Shown here piece after piece: positions 37,714 to 46,213 of a stretch of DNA of 64,000 nt (position 1 is the first letter of the stretch; each line of letters starts with the position of its first letter). Origin of the DNA: CALLCD01 sp039817885 (GTDB taxonomy: Bacteria; Pseudomonadota; Alphaproteobacteria; Caulobacterales; Hyphomonadaceae); contig JBCBUY010000007.1 of the NCBI GenBank assembly GCA_039817885.1, positions 1 through 64,000 on the forward strand, given 5' to 3'. A model generated the notes under the pieces. That model saw nothing but the letters and a program-made list of their open reading frames with translations. It was not told the DNA's origin and did not search any database. Made by a program: the position numbers and the translations under genes.

Positions 37714-38793
37714 ATGGAATTTTCACTCTCCGAAGATCAAAAGATGCTTCAGGACTCTGTTGCGGGTACCCTGGCAAACATCTCCGATCTCGACACGGTA
37801 CGAAAGGTTGCAGCCGGAAAAGCAGATGCTGCTGCGATGTCCGAAGGTCTTGCGGAACTTGGCACATCGCAGCTCCTCGTGCCTGAAGCCTATGGCGGAT
37901 TGGGACTGTCCGCGCTTGACGCTGTCCTGGTGCAGGAAGCCTTGGGGTCTAGTATAAGCCCGGCGCATTTCTTTGCGGGATCAGCTGTCGCCGTGGCGGC
38001 TTTGCTCGCTGGTGGCAGTGAAGCAGCGCAGGCTGAATGGCTTCCAAAAGTGGCGAGCGGTGAGGTTCGTCTGGCTGTGGCTTTGACAGAGGCCGTAAAT
38101 CGCCGCGAAGACGCCGGGGTCATAGAGACTGGTGGACTCGTTTCCGGCAAGGCCTTGCTTGCGATGGAAACCGACGCGGCGACCCATGTACTGTGCGTGG
38201 CGAAGGGTGGGCGGTTGTTCATTGCGCCGCTCGGTGAGGGCGTGACCATCAGAGAATTGACGACAATCGACCGGACAAGAACATTCTCCGAATTGGTGTT
38301 CGAGGGGGTTGAGCCGGTCTGGATGGAAGAGGTTGGCGGCGAGGGGCGTGCTCTGGACCGCGCCATAGTGCTCGCGCGCATCCTTCTGGCCGCAGATACG
38401 CTGGGCGCGGCGCAGACCATGCTCGACAAAGCGGTTGAGTATGCCAAAGAGCGAAAGCAGTTCGGGCGCATCATCGGGTCGTTTCAGGCGGTAAAGCACA
38501 TGTGCGCTGAGATGGCGGCGAAGCTTGAGCCCTGTCGCTCACTCATCTGGCATGCGGCTTACCTGTTTGATGAAGAGCCGGACCGTGCGGCGCTGATGGC
38601 CTGTCATGCCAAGGCGCACATGACTGAGGTCGGCACCTTTGTGGCGCGAACCTCCACGGAGGTTTATGGCGGAATGGGGTTCACTGATCTTGTCGGTCTG
38701 CATTACTGGTTCAAGCGCATTGGTGTGAACAGACAATTGTTTGGCGGACCCGAAGCGGTTCGTGCTGAAGCCGCAAGGTTACAAGGATTTTAG
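37714..38793 (+). CDS. acyl-CoA dehydrogenase, second of a pair
   Basis: This 359-residue acyl-CoA dehydrogenase homologue is shorter and more divergent than its neighbour. It keeps PEAYGGLGLS, the ERKQFGRIIGSFQAVKH block and the VYGGMGFTDLVGLHYWFKR block, but the usual Glu of GFTWE-type motifs is Asp-Leu here, and the central FAD/substrate loop (VALTEAVNRREDAG) is degenerate. Subunits of this kind partner with a longer dehydrogenase in heteromeric complexes, which fits the 15-base spacing. Confidence 0.87.
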   Translation: MEFSLSEDQKMLQDSVAGTLANISDLDTVRKVAAGKADAAAMSEGLAELGTSQLLVPEAYGGLGLSALDAVLVQEALGSSISPAHFFAGSAVAVAALLAGGSEAAQAEWLPKVASGEVRLAVALTEAVNRREDAGVIETGGLVSGKALLAMETDAATHVLCVAKGGRLFIAPLGEGVTIRELTTIDRTRTFSELVFEGVEPVWMEEVGGEGRALDRAIVLARILLAADTLGAAQTMLDKAVEYAKERKQFGRIIGSFQAVKHMCAEMAAKLEPCRSLIWHAAYLFDEEPDRAALMACHAKAHMTEVGTFVARTSTEVYGGMGFTDLVGLHYWFKRIGVNRQLFGGPEAVRAEAARLQGF

Positions 38794-38893
38794 GTTTAAG
38801 GCCCCATTTGCCTCATTTCGGCCACAGGCCTCTAACGGTTCTTAAGGGCTAATCCGCCACTGTCTCGCAAGGAGGGGCATTGGAGGGAGTCCA

Positions 38894-39334
38894 ATGAACA
38901 GTAGGCTTATTGCCATTTTTATCCTTGCGCTGGCACCGCTGACGGCCCGTGCCTTGACGGCTCAGGCGAATTCCGAAGTTACGCACTCGGACCAAGCGGC
39001 TCAGCTTTTTGACGCAGCAAACACAGAGTTCGTCGCTTGTGACGAGATTATTGTGTCGGAGACTGCATTTGAAATGGCGAAGACCGCAGTTGCTGAAAAA
39101 CTCTGGGCACCGACAAGCGCCGAGTTTCCGATTGCTGCGAGCCGTGTGTCTAAACTCGATACATGCCGGTACATTATCCGGTCATGGGTCGAAGCGAAGA
39201 ATGGTTTCGGGCACATGGTACGGACGCCATATGTTGTCGAGCTTGAAAACACGACCGGTGATTGGTCTGTTCTCGGGGCGCGCATTGGGTCACCGACTTA
39301 TGCGGAACGGCTACAGCTGGCGGTCGCCAATTAG
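38894..39334 (+). CDS. hypothetical secreted protein
   Basis: The 146-residue protein has an N-terminal signal peptide (MNSRLIAIFILALAPLTARA) and a small domain with VAEKLWAPTSAEFP, a Cys-containing LDTCRYIIRSWVEAKNGFG and VRTPYVVELE. This resembles a short domain found in assorted phage and lipoproteins (SPSTAKFP...YVDAQNGFG...RT.Y pattern); no function is known to me. Two Cys (ACDE, DTCR) could form a disulphide. GGAGGGAGT precedes the ATG. It is probably periplasmic. Confidence 0.7.
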   Translation: MNSRLIAIFILALAPLTARALTAQANSEVTHSDQAAQLFDAANTEFVACDEIIVSETAFEMAKTAVAEKLWAPTSAEFPIAASRVSKLDTCRYIIRSWVEAKNGFGHMVRTPYVVELENTTGDWSVLGARIGSPTYAERLQLAVAN

Positions 39335-39379
39335 TCATCACATGCTTTGAGCGGGCTATGAAAGGCCTGTCTTCTTAGC

Positions 39380-39420
39380 AGACACCCACCGCGCCAAAAG
39401 TGGGTGTCTGACTGAGTGTC
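39380..39420. repeat. dispersed hairpin repeat, copy 2
   Basis: A 10-bp inverted repeat (AGACACCCAC / GTGGGTGTCT) encloses the loop CGCGCCAAAA at 39380-39409, with a near-repeat GAGTGTC at 39414-39420. The core is identical to the copy at 9795-9820. It starts 46 bases after the preceding stop. No T-run follows. The rest of the 199-base gap 39335-39533 shows only the AGGAGG ribosome site of the thiolase gene. Confidence 0.7.
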
Positions 39421-39533
39421 GTTTGGGTCATCCAAACACAGCCTCTCACAATCAGGCCCCATGTGTCTTGCCTCCCCTACGGTCAACGCGCCATTCTGAT
39501 TCTTCAAGGAAAAATCACTAGGAGGATCGCCCC

Positions 39534-40781
39534 ATGCCAGACGCTTTTATCATTGATGCCTGCCGGACGCCCCGTGGTATCGGAAAGGTCGGAAAGGGCA
39601 GTCTCGCCCATCTACATCCGCAGCATCTCGGTGCGACAGTGCTTGGGGCCATTCGTGATCGAAACGCTCTCAATACCTCCGAAGTCGACGACATTATCTG
39701 GGGAACATCCTCTCAGCGCGGGGCGCAGGGGGCAGACCTTGGTCGCATGGCCGCCCTGGATGCCGGCTACGACATCAAGGCGTCTGGCGTAACGCTCGAC
39801 CGCTTCTGTGGTTCCGGCATTACGACTGTGAATATGGCGGCTGCCCAAGTGATGTCAGGCATGGAGGATGTGGTCATTGCGGGTGGGACGGAGATGATGA
39901 GTTACACCTCTGCCACGGCTGATCCGAAGGCTCCCCCTATGCTCGACGCCGGCAATTTGAGCCTTCGGGAGAAGCATCCGCAAAGCCAGCAAGGCGTTTG
40001 CGCTGATGCGATTGCAACGCTGGAAGGCATAGACCGTGAGGCTGTGGACCGTCTGGCTTATACGTCTCAGGAACGAGCTGCTCGCGCGATAGATGAAGGA
40101 CGGTTCGACAAGTCATTGGTACCTGTTCACAATCCGGATGGAACCCTTGCGCTGGACAAGGAAGAGTTTCCTCGTCCCGGCACGACCATGGAGAGCTTGG
40201 CCGGTCTTCGTACCGTGTTCGACATGTTTGCAGAGGTCCCCGTCGATGATCAGGGCAATACCTATGGCAGCCTCGTCACCAGCAAATACCCGCAACTCGC
40301 AGGCAATTTAAACCACGTGCACCATGCCGGGAATTCGTCTGGTGTTGTTGATGGAGCTGCGGCGCTGCTTCTGGCTTCAGAAGGTGCGGCAGCAAAGAAT
40401 GGCTGGACGCCGCGCGCGCGTATCGTTGCGACTGCGAATATGGGAGATTGCCCAACGCTGATGCTGAATGCGCCCGTGCCCGCTGCCCGGAAAGTTCTTG
40501 AAAAAGCAGGACTTACGACGGACGATATTGATGTGTTCGAAATCAACGAAGCGTTTTCGGTCGTGGCTGAGAAGTTCATCCGGGACCTGAAGATCGACCG
40601 CAACAAAGTGAATATCAATGGGGGGGCCATGGCCCTTGGTCATCCGATTGGGGCTACGGGATCGATCCTTATCGGCACCGCGCTCGACGAGTTGGAACGT
40701 TCAGAGGGCCGCTATGGTTTGATCACCATGTGTGCGGCTGGCGGGATGGCTCCAGCGGTGATCATTGAGCGCGTTTCATAA
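39534..40781 (+). CDS. acetyl-CoA C-acyltransferase (thiolase)
   Basis: Thiolases cleave 3-ketoacyl-CoA to acetyl-CoA and a shortened acyl-CoA, or condense two acetyl-CoA. The 415-residue protein has nucleophile Cys in DRFCGSGITTVN, the EINEAFSVVAEKF block, GGAMALGHPIGATGS and the second catalytic Cys in MCAAGGMAPA. AGGAGG lies upstream of ATG 39534. With the dehydrogenases and crotonase it points to beta-oxidation; whether it is degradative or biosynthetic is not decided by sequence. Confidence 0.92.
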   Translation: MPDAFIIDACRTPRGIGKVGKGSLAHLHPQHLGATVLGAIRDRNALNTSEVDDIIWGTSSQRGAQGADLGRMAALDAGYDIKASGVTLDRFCGSGITTVNMAAAQVMSGMEDVVIAGGTEMMSYTSATADPKAPPMLDAGNLSLREKHPQSQQGVCADAIATLEGIDREAVDRLAYTSQERAARAIDEGRFDKSLVPVHNPDGTLALDKEEFPRPGTTMESLAGLRTVFDMFAEVPVDDQGNTYGSLVTSKYPQLAGNLNHVHHAGNSSGVVDGAAALLLASEGAAAKNGWTPRARIVATANMGDCPTLMLNAPVPAARKVLEKAGLTTDDIDVFEINEAFSVVAEKFIRDLKIDRNKVNINGGAMALGHPIGATGSILIGTALDELERSEGRYGLITMCAAGGMAPAVIIERVS

Positions 40782-40827
40782 TCCTGGAAGTCTCTTTCTC
40801 GGGCCTCCGATTTAGTGGTATCGGTCC

Positions 40828-41460
40828 ATGATGGACTGGTTGAATGAGCTGCTTGTTGCGTATCCTTGGGGGGTCTACCTGTTTGTGGCCCTTGCGCCGT
40901 TCATACAGGAAGATACCGCAATCATCAGTGCGGCGGCGGCCTCGATTGCGGGCGCTGGCGAAACGTCTGTTCTATTTGCCTGTTTGCTCGTCGGGTTGAG
41001 CGCCAGCGATCTTTGGAAGTACTGGCTTGGCCGCGCCGCGCACTACAATGAATGGGGACGGAAGGCCGCCTCCAAACCTGCGGTTCAAGCGGCGAAGGAA
41101 AAGGTCATCAATCGGCTTGGTTTGTCATTGGTGACAGCGCGCTTTGTGCCTGGGACCCGTATTCCACTCTATATTGCGTGTGGGTTTTTTCATGCGCCTT
41201 TTCCGCGTGTGGCGTTCTTCGTTATTGGGTCCGCGATTGTTTATGCCGGAATCGCGTTTGGTCTTTTCCATCTGCTCGGTGAGATGGCTGGAGAACGTAT
41301 CGAGAAATACGCTCCGGTCGTGGCGATTTTGATCGTTGTCTGCGTGATTGGTTTTCTCGTGATCAAAGCGCGGTTTAGTCCCGAAAATCGATCCGAGACC
41401 AATGAAGACGGGTTAAAGTCGTCGGTTTCAGGGCTTGGCGTGCCAGAGGAACGAAGCTAG
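40828..41460 (+). CDS. DedA/VTT family inner-membrane protein
   Basis: The 210-residue protein has the DedA pattern: reentrant helix with the acidic pair in FIQEDTAIISAAAA, the ARFVPGTRIPLYIACG motif carrying the family Arg residues, and several hydrophobic segments, ending in a charged cytoplasmic tail. DedA/VTT proteins are linked to phospholipid (undecaprenyl phosphate or phosphatidylethanolamine) flipping. It follows the thiolase after 46 bases and precedes eda; a functional link to either is not evident. Confidence 0.83.
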   Translation: MMDWLNELLVAYPWGVYLFVALAPFIQEDTAIISAAAASIAGAGETSVLFACLLVGLSASDLWKYWLGRAAHYNEWGRKAASKPAVQAAKEKVINRLGLSLVTARFVPGTRIPLYIACGFFHAPFPRVAFFVIGSAIVYAGIAFGLFHLLGEMAGERIEKYAPVVAILIVVCVIGFLVIKARFSPENRSETNEDGLKSSVSGLGVPEERS

Positions 41461-41505
41461 GGCTCTGTTTCGTAGTATCTCACCGACATAGGATTGATTT
41501 GCAGA

Positions 41506-42150
41506 ATGTCAGTTGAGTCTCAAAATCTGAAGACAGCGCTGTCAGCGGCCCCCATTGTTCCCGTGCTGACCGTTGAACGAGTCGAGGATGCTGCACCGAT
41601 TGCGGCGGCGTTGGCTGGCGGGGGGATACGTGTCGCTGAAGTCACTTTGCGCACGCCTGCAGCATTACCCGCTTTGGCCGCCATGCGTCGCGAGGTGCCG
41701 GACCTTGTTCTCGGGGCGGGCACCATAACACAGGTCGATCACATTTCAGCGGCGATCGAGTCCGGTGCGCAATTCCTCGTTTCTCCGGGCACACCGCCGA
41801 CTTTGACCGATGCTCTGCTGGGTTGCGGTGTACCGGCCTTGCCCGGCGTGGCGACGGCTGGGGAGGCTATGACCTTGGTAGATGCGGGGTTCGAAATCTT
41901 GAAACTGTTTCCTGCTGTTCCGGTCGGCGGTGTGGGCCTGCTCAAATCGCTGAACAGTCCACTGCCTGACATTTTGTTTATGCCGACGGGCGGCGTAAAT
42001 GCGAAAAATGCTCAGGAGTTTCTGGCCCTGCCAAATGTGATCGCTGTCGGCGGATCCTGGATGGTTCGGGGCGACGACGTGGCGGCTGGGAACTGGGCCG
42101 CAATCGAAGATGCCGCTAGAGCTGCTGTTAATCTAGGACTATCCGAATGA
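41506..42150 (+). CDS. eda: 2-dehydro-3-deoxy-phosphogluconate aldolase Eda
   Basis: Eda cleaves KDPG to pyruvate and glyceraldehyde 3-phosphate in the Entner-Doudoroff pathway. ATG 41506 gives 214 residues; an upstream TTG adds only four. Catalytic residues fall at the E. coli numbers: Glu45 in EVTLRTPAA and Schiff-base Lys133 in ILKLFPA; GAGTI and SPGT are also present. The stop overlaps pyk by 4 bases (ATGA), so the two are coupled. Confidence 0.96.
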   Translation: MSVESQNLKTALSAAPIVPVLTVERVEDAAPIAAALAGGGIRVAEVTLRTPAALPALAAMRREVPDLVLGAGTITQVDHISAAIESGAQFLVSPGTPPTLTDALLGCGVPALPGVATAGEAMTLVDAGFEILKLFPAVPVGGVGLLKSLNSPLPDILFMPTGGVNAKNAQEFLALPNVIAVGGSWMVRGDDVAAGNWAAIEDAARAAVNLGLSE

Positions 42151-43574
42151 CCATGATGCCGGCTGTACCGATGCGGGGACGCAATGCGAAGATCATCGCG
42201 ACGCTTGGACCGGGCAGTCGGTCGCCTGAAACCGTAAAGCTGCTTGCCATGGCAGGGGTCGATATCTTTCGGCTGAATTTTTCCCATGGCAGCCATGAGG
42301 ATCACAAGCGCGCCTTTGATACGGTTCGTAGCGTTGAAAGAGAATTGGGACGACCTTTGGCTATTCTGGCCGATCTGCAAGGGCCGAAGATCCGCGTCGG
42401 GACATTTCCGGATGGCGAAGTCCGCCTTAGCTTTCGCGGTGAGTATGAGTTGATCGCTGAGTCTTCCACTGATCTCGACAATGTTATTCCCGTGCCCCAT
42501 TCTGCTATTCTGGAGCAGTTAGATGTCGGCGATGAAATTCTGTTGAACGATGGCCAGCTGCAACTCACCGTCATCGAAGCAGGAGACAAGATTCGCGTTC
42601 GGTCTGATCTTCCGGGGAAGCTCAGCGATAAGAAAGGTTTCACGGTTCGGGGCAAAGCCCTGCCTGTCGGCGCGATGACCGAAAAGGACAAGACCGATCT
42701 TGCCTATGCCATGGAGATCGGGGTTGATATTGTTGCCCTTAGTTTTGTCCAGACCGTTGCCGATATCGAAGACGCCAAAGCGCTTATTGCCGGTCGGGCC
42801 CCTCTGGTGGCAAAATTGGAAAAGCCCGCAGCCATTCAGAATCTTGACGCCATTGTTGCAGCCGCGGACGCTGTCATGGTGGCGCGCGGCGATCTCGGTG
42901 TTGAGTTTCCGCTGGAGCAAGTGCCGGTTATCCAAAGGCGTATCATTCGAACGGCGCGAGGTGCGGGACGTCCGGTTATCGTGGCGACGCAAATGCTTGA
43001 ATCGATGATCGAACATGCCGCGCCGACGCGCGCTGAGGCCAGCGATGTTGCAACCGCGATCTATCAGGGGTCCGATGCGGTTATGTTGTCGGCGGAGACG
43101 GCTGTCGGTCGTCATCCTGCAACTGCCGTAGCGATAATGGATCGGATTATCAAAGCGGCTGAGGGATCAGAAGACTATGAAGTGTCTGTCGATGAGTTCG
43201 ATGGGCCTGGCGCGCCGGAGCATGACCAGCTTGTGGATGTTGTCGCCGAAGCTGTTCAGGCGCTGGCGCGGGCCCATGATGCCTGTGCGCTCGCGCTTCG
43301 AACCGGGTCGATTGCTCGCCTTGCCCGGTTCTCCAGGGTCAGAGGGGCCAAGCCGATACTGTATGGATCCGTTGATGAGCGCCGGTTGCGTCAGGCGCAG
43401 CTCCTATGGGGGGTCAGCCCATACAAATTTGATGTCGACGGCACTGACGATTGGGCCGCATTCCTTGCGCGGGCGGCGGGACATGATGGATGTTATGCTT
43501 ATGCCCGGTGGCGCGGTGGCGACGACTTGTTCGCCTGGGAAATTGGCGCGAGCCAATATACGGCAGACGATTGA
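42147..43574 (+). CDS. pyk: pyruvate kinase
   Basis: Pyruvate kinase transfers phosphate from PEP to ADP. The 475-residue protein has TLGPGSRSPE, FRLNFSHGSHEDH, LADLQGPKIRVG, the Mg/K region ARGDLGVEFPLEQVP, QMLESMIEHAAPTRAEASDVA and the C-terminal domain. It is coupled to eda and is followed after 15 bases by the LacI-type regulator. Confidence 0.96.
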   Translation: MTMMPAVPMRGRNAKIIATLGPGSRSPETVKLLAMAGVDIFRLNFSHGSHEDHKRAFDTVRSVERELGRPLAILADLQGPKIRVGTFPDGEVRLSFRGEYELIAESSTDLDNVIPVPHSAILEQLDVGDEILLNDGQLQLTVIEAGDKIRVRSDLPGKLSDKKGFTVRGKALPVGAMTEKDKTDLAYAMEIGVDIVALSFVQTVADIEDAKALIAGRAPLVAKLEKPAAIQNLDAIVAAADAVMVARGDLGVEFPLEQVPVIQRRIIRTARGAGRPVIVATQMLESMIEHAAPTRAEASDVATAIYQGSDAVMLSAETAVGRHPATAVAIMDRIIKAAEGSEDYEVSVDEFDGPGAPEHDQLVDVVAEAVQALARAHDACALALRTGSIARLARFSRVRGAKPILYGSVDERRLRQAQLLWGVSPYKFDVDGTDDWAAFLARAAGHDGCYAYARWRGGDDLFAWEIGASQYTADD

Positions 43575-43589
43575 TTGCGGAGATGAAAG

Positions 43590-44651
43590 ATCACGACTGC
43601 GAACTCTTCCATTAGGCGCATTAAAGCGAAGATCAATGACGTCGCCGATCTCGCTGGCGTGTCTATCAAAACAGTATCGCGCGTCCTCAATAATGAAGCC
43701 AATGTGCGTCCAGCGACGAGGGACAAGGTCAAGGCCGCCGTCCGTGAATTGAATTATGTGCCGGATGTTTCCGCAAGAAGCTTGGCAGGTCAGCGTTCCT
43801 ATATGTTCGCGATGTTTTATGACACCGCCTCTGAGGGGTATTTGAGTCGGTTTCAGAAAGGCGCGCTCGACGCTTGCCGAGACGCCAATTACCATTTGAT
43901 CGTTGAACAATGTCGTGTCGGTGCGGGCGGCACAGCTGATCGTCTCGCCGCGACCGCAACACAGCTTCGGGTAGATGGTGTCTTGTTGCTTCCGCCGGTT
44001 GGTGACACAGAAGAGATCGTGGAACGGTTTGCCGGTCTCGATATCCCGGCTGCATTGATTGCACCGGCCGGGGAGACATTTGGAATGCCGGCCGTCCGTA
44101 TGGATGATGCCTCCGCAGCGCAGGAGATGACGCAGTTTCTGTTGGACAGCGGGCATCGCCGTATTGGATTTGTCAAAGGTCACCCGGCGCACGGTGCAAC
44201 ATCGCGCCGGTTGCAGGGATATTCGAATGCGTTGAGAGAGGCCGGTCTTTCGAGCGACGATATGCTTATCACGTCCGGTGATTTCTCATTCGAGTCCGGT
44301 GTCGATGCGGCGGACAAATTGCTGTCCCTCGCCGAGCCTCCCACAGCGATATTCGCCAGCAATGATGACATGGCCGCAGCGGTCATCCGGTGCGCCGCAG
44401 AGCGTGGCATGCAGGTGCCTGTCGATCTTTCAGTTGTCGGGTTTGATGACGCCTTGATTTCCAAAGCGACAGTGCCGCCGCTATCGACGGTGAGGCAACC
44501 CGTTGAGACCATGGCCGCGGCGGCGATTAACCGGCTGCTCGAGGCGACCGGCTCACGCGCGATGTCCGATGATGCCTCGGTCGCCAACCGTTCATATGAG
44601 TATCAGATTTTGCACAGGGCATCTGTCGCGTCCGGGCCCTTCAAGGTGTGA
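43590..44651 (+). CDS. LacI-family transcriptional regulator, probable non-standard AUC start
   Basis: This protein has a LacI helix-turn-helix (INDVADLAGVSIKTVSRVLN) and a periplasmic-binding-protein-like sensor domain (VVGFDDALISKATVPPLSTV). The frame is open from 43587, but no ATG, GTG or TTG precedes the HTH; the first GTG (43659) lies inside it. ATC at 43590 has GGAG about 8 bases upstream and would give a normal N terminus of 353 residues. An ATG at 43583 is in another frame and closes at once. A sequencing indel or a rare start are the two explanations. It sits between eda-pyk and zwf-edd-glk, suggesting control of sugar catabolism. Confidence 0.8.
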   Translation: MTTANSSIRRIKAKINDVADLAGVSIKTVSRVLNNEANVRPATRDKVKAAVRELNYVPDVSARSLAGQRSYMFAMFYDTASEGYLSRFQKGALDACRDANYHLIVEQCRVGAGGTADRLAATATQLRVDGVLLLPPVGDTEEIVERFAGLDIPAALIAPAGETFGMPAVRMDDASAAQEMTQFLLDSGHRRIGFVKGHPAHGATSRRLQGYSNALREAGLSSDDMLITSGDFSFESGVDAADKLLSLAEPPTAIFASNDDMAAAVIRCAAERGMQVPVDLSVVGFDDALISKATVPPLSTVRQPVETMAAAAINRLLEATGSRAMSDDASVANRSYEYQILHRASVASGPFKV

Positions 44652-44664
44652 GATGTATTCGGAT

Positions 44665-44681
44665 TTGACAGCGTTGTCATT
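44665..44681. promoter_or_regulatory. LacI-type operator over the zwf -35 region
   Basis: TGACAGCGTTGTCA (44666-44679) is a palindrome with one mismatch and even spacing, the form LacI-family proteins bind. It overlaps a perfect -35 TTGACA (44665-44670), 66 bases before the zwf start. The upstream gene encodes a LacI-family regulator, so autologous control of zwf-edd-glk is the natural reading. Confidence 0.55.
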
Positions 44682-44744
44682 TTTGGGGAATTGGACGATA
44701 TGTATCAGCGTGCGGCGCGCGCAAGACAATAGGACCTGATCGAT

Positions 44745-46211
44745 ATGCCTGAATTCATTCCGGTTTCATCCTTTGACATCGTTATCTTTGGAGCGACGGG
44801 CGATCTTGCAAAGCGGAAACTCCTACCCGCATTATTTCACCGTTGGCTCGATGGACAGATTCCGGAAAATTCGAGAGTGATCGGATCTGCCCGCACAGAC
44901 ATGACGCGCGATGAATTTTGCGCTTATGCCGAAGATGCGTGCCGCGCTGATATGGGCGACCAGTGGTCCGATGAGGCGTGGCAATCATTTGCCGACTGCT
45001 TGGCCTATGTCACCATGGATGCAACGGAGCATTCATCGAAGTGGCAAGTCCTGCAGGACTTGCTGAGCGGTGAGACGGGACGGCCCTGTATCTTTTATCT
45101 TGCCACAGCTCCGCACCTTTATGTGTCAATTTGCGAAGCAATTGGTGCGGCGGGTCTGAATGGCGCGGATGCGCGCGTTGTTCTGGAAAAACCAATTGGA
45201 AAGGATCTTCGGTCGGCTCAAGCCATCAATGAGGGCGTGTGCGCCATATTCGATGAAAACAATATCTATCGGATTGATCATTATCTCGGGAAAGAGACGG
45301 TGCAGAACCTCATGGTGTTACGGTTCGCCAATGCCTTGTTCGAGCCAGTTTGGTCCCGATCTGAAGTTGACCATGTTCAGATAACGGTTGCCGAGACACT
45401 CGGTGTCGAAGAACGGGCCGACTATTATGATGGCGTCGGTGCCCTTCGAGACATGGTCCAAAATCACCTTTTACAACTTCTGTGTTTGACGGCGATGGAG
45501 CCACCGGGCTCGATGGATGAAAGCGATGTTCGCACTGAGAAGATCAAAGTGCTGCGCGCTCTCCGGCGTTTCTCTCCGCGGGATGCCGAAGATAAGACCG
45601 TGCGCGCGCAATATGTTGCCGGGGTCTATGACGGAACGGCTGTGCCAGGATATCTGGATGAGCTTTCCGGCGATACAGCGAGCCAGACGGAGACCTTTGT
45701 TGCCTTACGGGTTGATATCGACAATTGGCGTTGGGCTGGGGTGCCGTTTTATCTTCGCACGGGCAAACGTATGGCGCGGCGTGAATCTGAGATTGTGATC
45801 CAATTCAAGCCAACGCCGCATTCCATATTCGGCACAGATCGTCTGGCTGCAAATCGACTGGTTATTCGTCTCCAGCCCGATGAAGGCGTCAAACTCTATG
45901 TCCAAATGAAAGAGCCGGGGCCTGGCGGTCTGAGGATCAAATCGCTTCCCCTCGACCTCTCTTACGCGGTGAACTTTACCGATAGATATCCGGACGCCTA
46001 TGAACGATTATTGATGGATGTCGTTCGCGGCAATCTCGCGCTCTTTATGAGGCGTGATGAAGTTGAGGCTGCATGGAAATGGGTCGATGGTCTCATCGAT
46101 GCATGGGGCGAGTTGGACGGTAAATTGGACACTTATCCAGCTGGATCCAATGGTCCGGCCTCGGCGGATTTCTTGTTGCGGAAAAACCTTAGAACCTGGT
46201 GGGAGGCGTAG
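44745..46211 (+). CDS. zwf: glucose-6-phosphate dehydrogenase Zwf
   Basis: Zwf oxidises glucose 6-phosphate to 6-phosphogluconolactone. The 488-residue protein has the NADP motif GATGDLAKRKLLPALF, the active-site RIDHYLGKETVQNL, and EKPIGKDL and DMVQNHLLQLL. edd starts 2 bases after its stop, with no pgl gene between. Confidence 0.96.
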   Translation: MPEFIPVSSFDIVIFGATGDLAKRKLLPALFHRWLDGQIPENSRVIGSARTDMTRDEFCAYAEDACRADMGDQWSDEAWQSFADCLAYVTMDATEHSSKWQVLQDLLSGETGRPCIFYLATAPHLYVSICEAIGAAGLNGADARVVLEKPIGKDLRSAQAINEGVCAIFDENNIYRIDHYLGKETVQNLMVLRFANALFEPVWSRSEVDHVQITVAETLGVEERADYYDGVGALRDMVQNHLLQLLCLTAMEPPGSMDESDVRTEKIKVLRALRRFSPRDAEDKTVRAQYVAGVYDGTAVPGYLDELSGDTASQTETFVALRVDIDNWRWAGVPFYLRTGKRMARRESEIVIQFKPTPHSIFGTDRLAANRLVIRLQPDEGVKLYVQMKEPGPGGLRIKSLPLDLSYAVNFTDRYPDAYERLLMDVVRGNLALFMRRDEVEAAWKWVDGLIDAWGELDGKLDTYPAGSNGPASADFLLRKNLRTWWEA

Positions 46212-46213
46212 CC

